Made by a program: the position numbers and the translations under genes. The notes under the pieces are model-generated. The model was given only the letters and a program-made list of their open reading frames with translations. It did not search any database and was not told the DNA's origin. Shown here one piece after another: positions 36,048 through 44,288 of a stretch of 64,000 nucleotides of DNA. This stretch comes from Acidocella sp. (GTDB taxonomy: Bacteria; Pseudomonadota; Alphaproteobacteria; Acetobacterales; Acetobacteraceae), in NCBI GenBank assembly GCA_029077825.1, contig JAQNCT010000003.1:1-64000 (forward strand), in the 5' to 3' direction. The number at the start of each line of letters is the position of its first letter. Position 1 is the first letter of the stretch.

Positions 36048-36793
36048 ATTTCACTGATATTGTGCTGGTGGCGGTGGCGTTTTTTGCCGGGGCACAGAAC
36101 GCGCTGGCGGGTGGAGGCTCATTTTTGACGTTTCCGGCGTTGTTATATGCCGGGTTGGACCCAAGGGCGGCTAATATAACCTCAGCGATCGCGCTGTTTC
36201 CGGGCCAGGTAACCACCGGCTTGGCTGGGCGCAGCATGGTGATGGGGGTGTCCGGGCTGTCCGTGCGGGCGTTGGTTATCATCTCGCTGGCTGGCGGCGG
36301 GGTGGGGGCGGTGTTGCTGCTGGCAACGCCGGTTGCGGTATTTGTTCATCTGGTGCCGTATCTGGTGCTGTTTGCAACCGCGGTGTTTGCCTGGGGCAGC
36401 TTTTTCAAAAAGCCGCGCGCGCAAGATGCCAAGCCGGAATTATCGCCGCGCATGGCAGGCTTGTTGCAGTTTTTCATTGCGGTGTACGGCGGCTATTTCG
36501 GCGGTGGCATCGGCATTTTGATGCTGGCAGCACTTACCGCGGCGGGGCTGCTGGTGCGCCATGCCGGGGCCACTAAGAACGTGTTGGCCGGGGTGTGTAA
36601 CGCCGCCGCGGTGGCACTGTTTTTGGCCGAAACCAAGGTGGATTGGAAGATTGTGCTGCTGCTGGGGGTGGCGGCCATTATGGGTGGCCAGTTGGGGGTT
36701 TATTGGCTGCGGCGGATTAATGAGACGCTGCTGCGGGTGGGGATAACCGCCATTGGGGTCATGCTCACCGTGGGGTTGTTGATGCGGGCGTGA
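36044..36793 (+). CDS. TauE/SafE family sulfite/anion exporter
   Basis: 249 residues with about eight membrane helices. Family signatures are AGAQNALAGGGSFLTFPALLYAGLDPRAANITSAIALFPGQ near the N-terminus and FFIAVYGGYFGGGIGILMLAAL in the second half, the two-fold repeat of TauE/SafE. GTG start overlaps the kinase stop (GGGGTGA). Exports sulfite, organosulfonate or similar anions in known cases; substrate here unknown. Confidence 0.9.
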   Translation: MNFTDIVLVAVAFFAGAQNALAGGGSFLTFPALLYAGLDPRAANITSAIALFPGQVTTGLAGRSMVMGVSGLSVRALVIISLAGGGVGAVLLLATPVAVFVHLVPYLVLFATAVFAWGSFFKKPRAQDAKPELSPRMAGLLQFFIAVYGGYFGGGIGILMLAALTAAGLLVRHAGATKNVLAGVCNAAAVALFLAETKVDWKIVLLLGVAAIMGGQLGVYWLRRINETLLRVGITAIGVMLTVGLLMRA

Positions 36794-37109
36794 GGTATGA
36801 GAGGATTCCCGCCTGCGCGGGAATGACGGGTGGGAAGGCCGTCATCCTCGCGAAAGCGAGGATCTTCTCATGGTGTGTTGGCAGTGGGGGAGGTTCCCGC
36901 CTTCGCGGGAATGACGGGTGGGGCGGGTAAAACGGGTGGGGCGGGAATGACGGGTGGGAAAACCGTTATCCTCGCCTTCGTCGTCATCCTTGCCACCCTC
37001 GCCGTCATCCTCGCGAAGGCGAGGATCTTCTCATGGTGTGTTGGCAGCGGGGGAGGTTCCCGCCTGCGCGGGAATGACGGGTGGGGCGGGAATGACCAAT
37101 GGTGGGGAT
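36794..37109. repeat. Composite cluster of palindromic repeats
   Basis: 316 bp without a gene, filled with REP-like palindromes. One simple copy at 36805-36828 (ATTCCCGC-CTGC-GCGGGAAT-GACG). Two 87-bp composite units, 36841-36927 and 37004-37090, differ at only about three positions; each joins a CCTCGCGAAARGCGAGG palindrome, the tract TCTTCTCATGGTGTGTTGGCAG, and a TTCCCGCC..GGGAATGACG palindrome. Between them are partial copies (GGCGGGAATGACGGGTGGG). Confidence 0.85.
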
Positions 37110-37712
37110 TTAGTCGCGCAGGGTGATCGCGCCGTCGCGGCGGTGGGCCATGTGCCATAGGCTCCAGGCCATCAACACGCCGATGATGCCGTAAGAAATG
37201 ATGGGGGCCATGAGCAGGTAGCGGCTGATCGGCCAGATGATCGCCAGCCAGCACATGATGGCGGTTTGCACCACCAGCCCTGCACCCCAGACGAGGGTGA
37301 GCAGGCGGAACAGTTGCTGCACGCCCTCGCGCGCCCAAAGAGCCTCGAATCGGGCGGCACCTTGCGCGGTGTTGCGGGCCATGGTGGCGCGGGCGAGGTA
37401 GAAAATCATCGGACGTTTGAGGCCAAGTGAGGCCAGAAACATCACGCCCACCAGGCCGGTGACCAGGGCCTCACGGATTTGAATGAGCCGCGCCGAGCCG
37501 CCCATGAAGGTGGCGCCGACGGTGAACAGAATGCTGGCGATGATCAGGACTGACAGCGCATCAACCCGGCGGGTTTTTGCCAGCTCGTACAAGCTCCAGA
37601 GCAGCGGTGGGAGTGCTGAGGCGATGAGTGCCACTACATCACCGTGTTGGTTGTGCAACCATTGATACACAGCCCAGGGGGCGAGGAAATTGGCGCATAG
37701 CTCGGGCGCCAT
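37110..37712 (-). CDS. VC0807-family membrane protein
   Basis: 200 residues, six hydrophobic segments. Matches the VC0807-type family: FLAPWAVYQWLHNQHGDVVALIASALPPLLWSLYELAKTRRVDALSVL, then GGSARLIQIREALVTGLVGVMFLAS and RPMIFYLARA. Function unknown. It starts 14 bp after thiG on the same strand, so likely co-transcribed with thiSG. Confidence 0.8.
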   Translation of the reverse strand: MAPELCANFLAPWAVYQWLHNQHGDVVALIASALPPLLWSLYELAKTRRVDALSVLIIASILFTVGATFMGGSARLIQIREALVTGLVGVMFLASLGLKRPMIFYLARATMARNTAQGAARFEALWAREGVQQLFRLLTLVWGAGLVVQTAIMCWLAIIWPISRYLLMAPIISYGIIGVLMAWSLWHMAHRRDGAITLRD

Positions 37713-37726
37713 ACGCAGCAGTTTGA

Positions 37727-38518
37727 TCAGCTGATCAGCCCGGAGGTGGGGCTGGAGGGGTTGGCCGAGGCGCGTTTAGGGATGCGCCCGGCGCGGAAGG
37801 CCAGGCGGCCGGCTGCAACCCCGGCCTTCATGGCGCGGGCCATCAGGATGGGATTTTGCGCGCCAGCGATGGCGGAATTCACCAGCACGGCATCGCAGCC
37901 TAGCTCCATCGCGAAGGTGGCATCGTAGGCAGTGCCGACCCCGGCATCGACCAACACCGGGACTTTGGCATTCTCGATAATCATCTGGATCATCAGCGGG
38001 TTTTGCACGCCCAGGCCAGAGCCGATGGGGGCACCAAGCGGCATGATGGCCACACAGCCCATATCCTCCAGGCGTTTGGCGGCGATTGGGTCATCAGAGC
38101 AATATACCATCACCTCAAAACCATCTTTGATGAGGGCGGCGGCGGCTTCAAAGGTGGCTGGCATGTCAGGGTAGAGGGTAGGCGGCGGGCCAAGGACTTC
38201 GAGTTTGACCAGGTTCCAGCCGCCGGCTTCGCGGGCCAGGCGCAGGGTGCGCACGGCATCATCAGCGGTGAAACAGCCGGCGGTGTTGGGCAAATAGGTA
38301 TAGTGCTTCGGCGAGACATAGTCCTGCAGCATCGGGGCTTTGGGGTCTGATAAATTCACTCGGCGGACGGCGACGGTGACCATTTCAGCGCCGGAGGCTT
38401 CAATGGCGGCGGCGGTGGTGGGAAGGTCAATATATTTGCCGGTGCCAACAATCAGGCGGGAGTTAAAGCTGCGGCCTGCGACGGTCCAGGGGTCGGTGGT
38501 GGGGGTAAGGGCGTCCAT
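37727..38518 (-). CDS. thiG: Thiazole synthase
   Basis: 263 residues. TIM-barrel enzyme that joins DXP, ThiS-thiocarboxylate and dehydroglycine to make the thiamine thiazole. Signatures: [22 protein letters not shown], the Schiff-base lysine in [24 protein letters not shown] and [11 protein letters not shown]. Preceded by thiS with a 3-bp gap. thiC lies about 8 kb away under a TPP riboswitch. Confidence 0.96.
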   Translation of the reverse strand: MDALTPTTDPWTVAGRSFNSRLIVGTGKYIDLPTTAAAIEASGAEMVTVAVRRVNLSDPKAPMLQDYVSPKHYTYLPNTAGCFTADDAVRTLRLAREAGGWNLVKLEVLGPPPTLYPDMPATFEAAAALIKDGFEVMVYCSDDPIAAKRLEDMGCVAIMPLGAPIGSGLGVQNPLMIQMIIENAKVPVLVDAGVGTAYDATFAMELGCDAVLVNSAIAGAQNPILMARAMKAGVAAGRLAFRAGRIPKRASANPSSPTSGLIS

Positions 38519-38521
38519 GGC

Positions 38522-38743
38522 TTAGCCGCCGCCGATAAAATGGACGATTTCGAGCACATCGCCATCAACCAGCAAGGTGGCGGCGTAGGTGGAGCGCGGC
38601 ACTATCTCGCGGTTGCGTTCGACAGCGACTTTGCGAACATCGAGGCCGAGGTGAGCAACCAGAGCCGCGACATCATGCGGGCCAGGCAGGGCCAAGGGTT
38701 CGCCGTTAATGGTGAGGGTGATGATTCGCGTTAGGACATCCAT
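38522..38743 (-). CDS. thiS: Sulfur carrier protein ThiS
   Basis: 73 residues from the ATG at 38743. Ubiquitin-like fold with the required C-terminal Gly-Gly (IVHFIGGG), the [11 protein letters not shown] start and [13 protein letters not shown] centre. The C-terminus is thiocarboxylated and passes sulfur to ThiG. Immediately precedes thiG. Confidence 0.94.
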   Translation of the reverse strand: MDVLTRIITLTINGEPLALPGPHDVAALVAHLGLDVRKVAVERNREIVPRSTYAATLLVDGDVLEIVHFIGGG

Positions 38744-38823
38744 GATGATATTATCGGCTGGGCCGCGGTGGTTCGCAAGGGCGGTGCTTGGCCCCAAACG
38801 GGGGCTTGTGCTAGCGCAGGGGC

Positions 38824-39270
38824 ATGACCTCTATCATTACCATCTTGAATGGGCCGAATTTGAACCTGCTGGGGACGCGGGAGCCGCAGACGTACGGCAC
38901 TGGGACCCTGGATGATTTGGAAACATTATGCGCCGAGACCGCTGAGGGGTTGGGCCTCGCGATTGATTTCCGGCAATCCAACACCGAGGGTGAATTGATC
39001 TCCTGGGTGCATGAGGCAGGTGCCCGGGCGGCAGGGCTTATTATCAATCCGGCGGGCTATTCCCATACTTCGGTGGCGCTGATGGATGCGCTGCTGGCGG
39101 TGGATATTCCGGTGCTGGAGGTGCATCTCTCCAATATTCATAAGCGCGAGAGTTTCCGGCATCAGTCTTATGTCTCACGGGCGGCGCAGGGTGTTATTTG
39201 CGGGTTGGGGTTTGCGGGCTATAGGCTGGCGCTGATTGCCCTCTCGGATATTTTGGAGGAAGATTTATGA
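38824..39270 (+). CDS. aroQ: 3-dehydroquinate dehydratase, type II
   Basis: 148 residues. [51 protein letters not shown] and [18 protein letters not shown] are the standard active-site segments (Tyr in the QTYG region, His of SNIHKRE). Shikimate pathway step 3. Stop overlaps the accB start by 4 nt (ATGA); the aroQ-accB-accC order is a well-known proteobacterial operon. Confidence 0.96.
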   Translation: MTSIITILNGPNLNLLGTREPQTYGTGTLDDLETLCAETAEGLGLAIDFRQSNTEGELISWVHEAGARAAGLIINPAGYSHTSVALMDALLAVDIPVLEVHLSNIHKRESFRHQSYVSRAAQGVICGLGFAGYRLALIALSDILEEDL

Positions 39271-39740
39271 GCCTTTCGTTTGACCCTGATGCGCTGCGCG
39301 TGCTGGCGGAAATCCTCAATAAATCGGGCCTTTCCGAGATCGAGCTTGAGGAGGGTGACCGCAAGGTGCGCCTGGCCCGGGCGGTGGCACCGCTGGCCAT
39401 GATGGCACCAGCGCCAGTGGCGGGGCCCCAAGTGGCAGTACCAGCGCCGGTTGCGGCGGCAGCGCCCCCGGCGGTTGATACAATAGCAACTGATCTGGCC
39501 AAGCACCCGGGCTTGGTAAAAAGCCCGATGGTGGGGGTGGCTTATCTTTCAGCTGAGCCAGGGGCGGCCCCTTATGTGACGCTGGGCGCCCAGGTGGCGG
39601 CGGGGGCGACGTTATTGCTGATCGAGGCGATGAAGACGTTTAACCAGATCAAGGCGCCGCAGGCCGGCACCGTGACGCGGATTCTGGTGGCAGCCGGGGC
39701 GCCGGTTGAATATGACGAACCGCTGCTGATTATCGAATAG
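39267..39740 (+). CDS. accB: Biotin carboxyl carrier protein of acetyl-CoA carboxylase
   Basis: 157 residues. N-terminal helix ([21 protein letters not shown]), a mobile Ala/Pro linker (residues 45-80), then the biotinyl domain with [15 protein letters not shown]; the biotinylated lysine is about residue 123. Followed 4 bp later by accC. Confidence 0.96.
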   Translation: MSLSFDPDALRVLAEILNKSGLSEIELEEGDRKVRLARAVAPLAMMAPAPVAGPQVAVPAPVAAAAPPAVDTIATDLAKHPGLVKSPMVGVAYLSAEPGAAPYVTLGAQVAAGATLLLIEAMKTFNQIKAPQAGTVTRILVAAGAPVEYDEPLLIIE

Positions 39741-39744
39741 ACTG

Positions 39745-41088
39745 ATGTTTAAAAAAATCCTGATCGCCAATCGCGGTGAAATTGCGCTGCGGGTGCAGCG
39801 GGCCTGCCGGGAGCTTGGCATTGCCACGGTGGCGGTACATTCCACCGCCGATGCTGATGCCATGCATGTGCGCCTGGCTGATGAGAGCGTGTGCATTGGG
39901 CCGCCGCTGGCGCGCGATTCCTACCTCAATATGCCGGCGATTATTTCAGCGGCGTTGATTACGGGTGCTGAGGCGATTCATCCGGGTTATGGATTTCTGT
40001 CAGAAAATGCTGACTTTGCCGATATGGTGGAGGCGCATAAATTGGTGTTCATCGGGCCGAGTGCGCAGCATATCCGGATGATGGGCGATAAAATCACCGC
40101 CAAGACCACGATGCTGGAATTGGGCGTGCCGCTGGTGCCAGGCTCACCAGGGGAATTGGCAACGCTTGACGAGGCCTATGCGGTGGCTGAGCGCATTAAA
40201 TACCCGGTGTTGATTAAAGCCGCTGCTGGTGGCGGCGGGCGCGGCATGAAGGTGGCGCAAAACCGCGCGGCGCTGGAGGCAGCGTTTCGTGAAGCGCGCG
40301 CCGAAGCGGGGGCGGCGTTTGGCAATAATGCTGTGTATATGGAGAAATATCTCGATAAGCCACGACATATTGAATTGCAGATTTTAGCTGATACCCACGG
40401 CAATGTGGTGCATTTTGGCGAGCGTGACTGCTCATTGCAGCGGCGCCACCAGAAGGTGTTGGAAGAAGCGGGGTCACCGGCCATTACCACGGCGCAGCGC
40501 GATGCGCTGGGGGTTGTGGTGACCGATGCGTTGAAGAAAATTGGCTACCGCAATGCCGGGACTTTGGAGTTTTTATATCAAGATGAGCAGTTCTCATTCA
40601 TTGAAATGAACACCAGGCTGCAGGTGGAGCACCCGATTTCTGAGATGATCTCGCGCATGGATTTGGTGCATGAACAAATTCGCATCGCGGCCGGCGAGGC
40701 TTTGGGGTATGAACAAAGTGATATTGAACTAAGCGGCCATGCGATTGAATGCCGGATTGCTGCCGAGGACCCTGAGACATTTGCGCCCTGCCCTGGGCTG
40801 GTGAGCGTGTATCATCCACCGGGCGGGTTGGGTGTGCGGGTGGATTCAGCTTTATATGCTGGCTACCGAGTGCCGCCGCATTATGATTCACTAATTGCGA
40901 AGTTGATAACATTTGGCAAAACCCGCGATGAAGCGATTGCGCGGATGAAGCGCGCCCTGCGGGAGTTTGTGATACAAGGGATTAAAACAACCATCCCGTT
41001 ACACCAGCGGATATTGGAAAACCCTGAGTTTATTGCTGGGGATTATACCATTCATTGGTTGGAAAAATTTGTCGGGCAGGAGCATTAG
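39745..41088 (+). CDS. accC: Biotin carboxylase subunit of acetyl-CoA carboxylase
   Basis: 447 residues, standard length. ATP-grasp fold: MFKKILIANRGEIALRVQRAC at the N-terminus, AAAGGGGRGMKVA glycine loop, GERDCSLQRRHQKVLEEAGSP, and the catalytic EMNTRLQVEHPISEMI. Carboxylates biotin on AccB using bicarbonate and ATP. Third gene of the aroQ operon. Confidence 0.97.
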   Translation: MFKKILIANRGEIALRVQRACRELGIATVAVHSTADADAMHVRLADESVCIGPPLARDSYLNMPAIISAALITGAEAIHPGYGFLSENADFADMVEAHKLVFIGPSAQHIRMMGDKITAKTTMLELGVPLVPGSPGELATLDEAYAVAERIKYPVLIKAAAGGGGRGMKVAQNRAALEAAFREARAEAGAAFGNNAVYMEKYLDKPRHIELQILADTHGNVVHFGERDCSLQRRHQKVLEEAGSPAITTAQRDALGVVVTDALKKIGYRNAGTLEFLYQDEQFSFIEMNTRLQVEHPISEMISRMDLVHEQIRIAAGEALGYEQSDIELSGHAIECRIAAEDPETFAPCPGLVSVYHPPGGLGVRVDSALYAGYRVPPHYDSLIAKLITFGKTRDEAIARMKRALREFVIQGIKTTIPLHQRILENPEFIAGDYTIHWLEKFVGQEH

Positions 41089-41128
41089 CCGCTTATCTTG
41101 CCGGGGTTATTGCGGGTAAGATTGGGTT

Positions 41129-42397
41129 TTAAATAATGCCATCGTGCTGCCATGCGGCAAGCTCAGTTTCGGTGGCGTTAAGGGTGTTTATTAAAATATC
41201 GCGCGTGTGTTGGCCAAGCTGCGGGGGGGCGGTGTTGTCATGCGTGGCGCTGCGCGAGAAACGCATGGGGCTGGCGACGGTACGCATGGTGCCACCGGGC
41301 ATGGTACCATTGGGCAGCGTGCCGCCGCTGGGGTGCGGGATGGTTTTGAAAATACCCCGGGCGGCGATTTGTTCGTTGGTGTCAAGATCTGGTAGTTGGT
41401 TGATGGGGCCGCACGGGACGGAAGCTGGCTCCAGTTGCGAAATCCATACAGCGGTGCTGCGGGTTTGCATGATGGCTTGCAGCAGCGGCACCAAAATATC
41501 GCGGTGCTGCACCCGTGCTGGGTTGCTGGCGTAAGCGGGGTTTTGGGCGAGTTCGGAGGCGTCAGCTATGGCGCAAAAGCGGCGAAATTGCTCATCGTTG
41601 CCGATGGCGAGGATGGCGTAGCCGTCTGCTGTTTTGAACACCTGATAGGGCACGATGCTGGGATGCGCGTTGCCGTGGCGGGGTGGTTGCGCGCCGGAGA
41701 CGAGGTAGGAGCTGATCTGGTTGGCCAGGGTGGCGATTTGAACGTCAAACAACGCAATATCAATATGCTGGCCAAGGCCGCTGCTGTGGCGCTCATGCAA
41801 AGCGGCCAGAATGGCGGTGGTGGTGTACATGCCGGTGAAAACATCGGTGACCGCGACGCCCACCTTCATCGGTTCGCCGGTTGGTTCACCGGTGAGGCTC
41901 ATTAGCCCGCCCATGCCCTGCATCAAAAAATCATAACCGGCGCGGGCGGCGTAGGGGCCGGTTTGGCCGAAGCCGGTGATGGAGGCATAAATTAAACGCG
42001 GGTTGAGCGCATGGAGTTGGGCAAAGCCGAGGCCGAGTTTGGCAAGGCCACCCAGTTTGAAATTTTCAAGCAGAATATCAGACTGCGCGGCGAGCCGTTG
42101 GATGAGGGCCTGGCCGGCTGGTTTGGCAAAATCAATGGTGATGGATTTTTTGCCGCGGTTGGCGGCCAGGTAATAAGCGCTCTCACCACGGTGTGCGGGG
42201 TTTTGCGCATCAGGCAGGAAGGGCGGGCCCCAGGCGCGGGTGTCATCGCCGGTGCCGGGGCGTTCAACTTTGATGACTTCGGCGCCAAGGTCTGCCAGGG
42301 TTTGGCCCGCCCAGGGGCCAGCGAGAACGCGGCTAAGGTCAAGCACGCGGATGCCGTGCAGGGGGGCTTTGGGCGGCGTTATGGGCGGTAGTGTCAT
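41129..42397 (-). CDS. Class III CoA-transferase (CaiB/BaiF family)
   Basis: 422 residues from the ATG at 42397; the 538-residue track ORF is an N-terminal artefact. Family marks: GIRVLDLSRVLAGPWAGQTLADLGAEVIKVERP, SITIDFAKPAGQ, GYDFLMQGMGGLMSLTGEP and GQHIDIALFDVQ (catalytic Asp near 175). Moves CoA between carboxylic acids; substrate unknown. Not linked to an obvious pathway here. Confidence 0.9.
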   Translation of the reverse strand: MTLPPITPPKAPLHGIRVLDLSRVLAGPWAGQTLADLGAEVIKVERPGTGDDTRAWGPPFLPDAQNPAHRGESAYYLAANRGKKSITIDFAKPAGQALIQRLAAQSDILLENFKLGGLAKLGLGFAQLHALNPRLIYASITGFGQTGPYAARAGYDFLMQGMGGLMSLTGEPTGEPMKVGVAVTDVFTGMYTTTAILAALHERHSSGLGQHIDIALFDVQIATLANQISSYLVSGAQPPRHGNAHPSIVPYQVFKTADGYAILAIGNDEQFRRFCAIADASELAQNPAYASNPARVQHRDILVPLLQAIMQTRSTAVWISQLEPASVPCGPINQLPDLDTNEQIAARGIFKTIPHPSGGTLPNGTMPGGTMRTVASPMRFSRSATHDNTAPPQLGQHTRDILINTLNATETELAAWQHDGII

Positions 42398-42446
42398 GCG
42401 CTTGGTTTGGTACAATTGCAGCGCGCTGAGAAGTGTTGGGGTTGGG

Positions 42447-43535
42447 CTAAAACAGCAACCCAACTTCCATGGTGGTTTGCAGCGCCAGCGGTTTTGCACC
42501 ACCCGCCGTAACATGCGCATGCAGCAGCCCCAGGTCAGCCCGGGCAAACAGATTGCCCTTTTGCCACGCAGGGGCAATGGAGACCCCGTAGAAGGAGCTA
42601 TTGGGGCCGGTGCCGAAAAAGTCAGCTGTGGTGGTGGCGGCTTTGTTGCTGGCCTGGGTAGCGTATTCGACGAAACCGCCAAGCGAGTAATTGGTGCCGC
42701 TGAATTGATACAATGCGAAAACGGCCGCTGACAGGTTGCGGGCATAGCCGCCCAGGCCCAATGCGGCGTTTGGGTTGGCGTATTGCACCTGCACTTCTGG
42801 TGTGATGCTTAAGCCGCCCTGGGTTCGGGTATAAAAGGCCCCCAGCAAAGTGGAATTATTTAGCAGCACATTGCCGCTGCCCAGCGCGTTAACCCCGGTG
42901 CGGCCAAGATTACCACCGCCATACACCGAGAGAGAGTTCTGCTCATTGGGGGCCCAACTGCCGATGCCTTGCAGGTAATTTACCACCCCGGTGTAGTAAC
43001 CATCAGTTAATGAGAGGCTGGCGCTGAGTGTGCCTTGTGTGAGCGCAATTTGGACGCCGCGCCCCTGGCCTGGTTGGGTGGCGGCAATGGCTGAAAAAAA
43101 CTCACCGGTGTTGAGCCAATCCTGCGCGCCTTCATACCCCACAAGCGGGTTTAACTGCCCTGCTGAAACGCTGACATTGTCGTTAGGGGCAATGGTGATG
43201 TACCCGGCAAAAAGCGGGGAGACGCTGAAGTAGTTATTAACAACGGGTGCTGCGCCAAGGGTTTGGGCTGAATAAGCGCCAATTTCTATGGTGAACTGCA
43301 CAATGCCGGTGGTTTTTTGCAACTCAACCAGTGCGTTACCCAAGGCGGCGCCATAGGTTTTGGTATTTTTGGGCGCGTTGGATTGGGCGTAAAACCCGCC
43401 GTCCACACCACCTGAAAAAACAATTTGCCCAAGCGGTCCCCCGTCAATAGCAATATTTTGCGGGGGGTTTAAGGCGCGTGCCTTACTTGGCAAGGCGATG
43501 ACGGCAAGTGCCGCGACCAGGGAGCGTAAAACCAT
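42447..43535 (-). CDS. Outer-membrane beta-barrel protein (BBP2/porin-like)
   Basis: 362 residues with a signal peptide (cleavage near ARA-LN) and alternating aromatic/hydrophobic strands, ending in a terminal Phe (MEVGLLF) as expected for BamA-assembled barrels. The central pattern (GQLNPLVGYEGAQDWLNTGEFFS) matches the putative beta-barrel porin-2 family. Possibly co-transcribed with tonB and the receptor upstream. Confidence 0.8.
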   Translation of the reverse strand: MVLRSLVAALAVIALPSKARALNPPQNIAIDGGPLGQIVFSGGVDGGFYAQSNAPKNTKTYGAALGNALVELQKTTGIVQFTIEIGAYSAQTLGAAPVVNNYFSVSPLFAGYITIAPNDNVSVSAGQLNPLVGYEGAQDWLNTGEFFSAIAATQPGQGRGVQIALTQGTLSASLSLTDGYYTGVVNYLQGIGSWAPNEQNSLSVYGGGNLGRTGVNALGSGNVLLNNSTLLGAFYTRTQGGLSITPEVQVQYANPNAALGLGGYARNLSAAVFALYQFSGTNYSLGGFVEYATQASNKAATTTADFFGTGPNSSFYGVSIAPAWQKGNLFARADLGLLHAHVTAGGAKPLALQTTMEVGLLF

Positions 43536-43593
43536 TTTTTACCCGCCAATAAACCAATAAGCGCGACGTAGCATTAGGCTGGCAAACTGTCAT

Positions 43594-44286
43594 CTAGCCG
43601 CCGCTTTCATGTACCGGCAACGTGAAGCTCATGGGGGTTTGGTTCATGCCCGGTAGGAAGGCTGGTAGATGTGAGGCGCGCAAAGCATCAAGTGCGGCTT
43701 CATTAACAGGTTGAATGCTGCTCGGGGTGAGGATATGGGCGGACAGTAACGTGCCTTCAGGGCTGATGGTAAAGGCCAAAATACAATCACCCGAATTTTC
43801 CGAATCAATAATTTCCTGCGGCACCACCAAGTTTGAATCAACAATGGCGCGCACTTGCCCGATGTAGCGCGCCAGCAGGCTTTGCTGCGTTACCGCTGCG
43901 GGCGGCGGGGCCGCGGTGAGGGGGGTAACGGGTAGCTGGGGTGATGTGGTTGGTGGCGGTGGTGGTGCCACATGTTGGATGACATGATGTTGAATGGCGC
44001 TATGTTTAAGTGGTGGCGGTGGGGTTACCACCGGCATGGGCACCACCGGCGGCGGCTTAGGTGCGGGTGGCTGGGGTACCGGCGGTGGTGGCTTGACCGC
44101 CACGGGTAACGGCGCGGGCGGTAGAATTTTTAGCTGCACGGTGGCCGGGGTAACTACCGGGGCTGGCCGTGTTGTGTGCAGCATGAATAGAATGCACACA
44201 GCCTCAATTAACGCGGCGATTAAAAGTGCTCGCCCGAACCGGTTTGGTTCGGGCGAGATGAAATGTGACGGCTGAACAACACTCAT
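43594..44286 (-). CDS. TonB-type energy transducer
   Basis: 230 residues. One N-terminal membrane helix (LLIAALIEAVCILFML), a long Pro-rich periplasmic spacer (residues 40-135) and a C-terminal TonB domain (YIGQVRAIVDSNLVVPQEII...GDCILAFTISPEGTLLSAHI). Starts 2 bp after the receptor gene, so it is likely dedicated to that receptor. No exbB/exbD is in the window. Confidence 0.9.
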   Translation of the reverse strand: MSVVQPSHFISPEPNRFGRALLIAALIEAVCILFMLHTTRPAPVVTPATVQLKILPPAPLPVAVKPPPPVPQPPAPKPPPVVPMPVVTPPPPLKHSAIQHHVIQHVAPPPPPTTSPQLPVTPLTAAPPPAAVTQQSLLARYIGQVRAIVDSNLVVPQEIIDSENSGDCILAFTISPEGTLLSAHILTPSSIQPVNEAALDALRASHLPAFLPGMNQTPMSFTLPVHESGG

Positions 44287-44288
44287 AT

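Noticed and set aside
36794-37109. Possible CRISPR array
   Set aside because: Units are palindromic REP-type elements with similar internal sequence; there are no regular unique spacers and no cas genes.
41129-42745. 538-residue version of the class III CoA-transferase
   Set aside because: The first 116 residues overlap the porin-like gene and show no family similarity; the ATG at 42397 starts right before the conserved domain.
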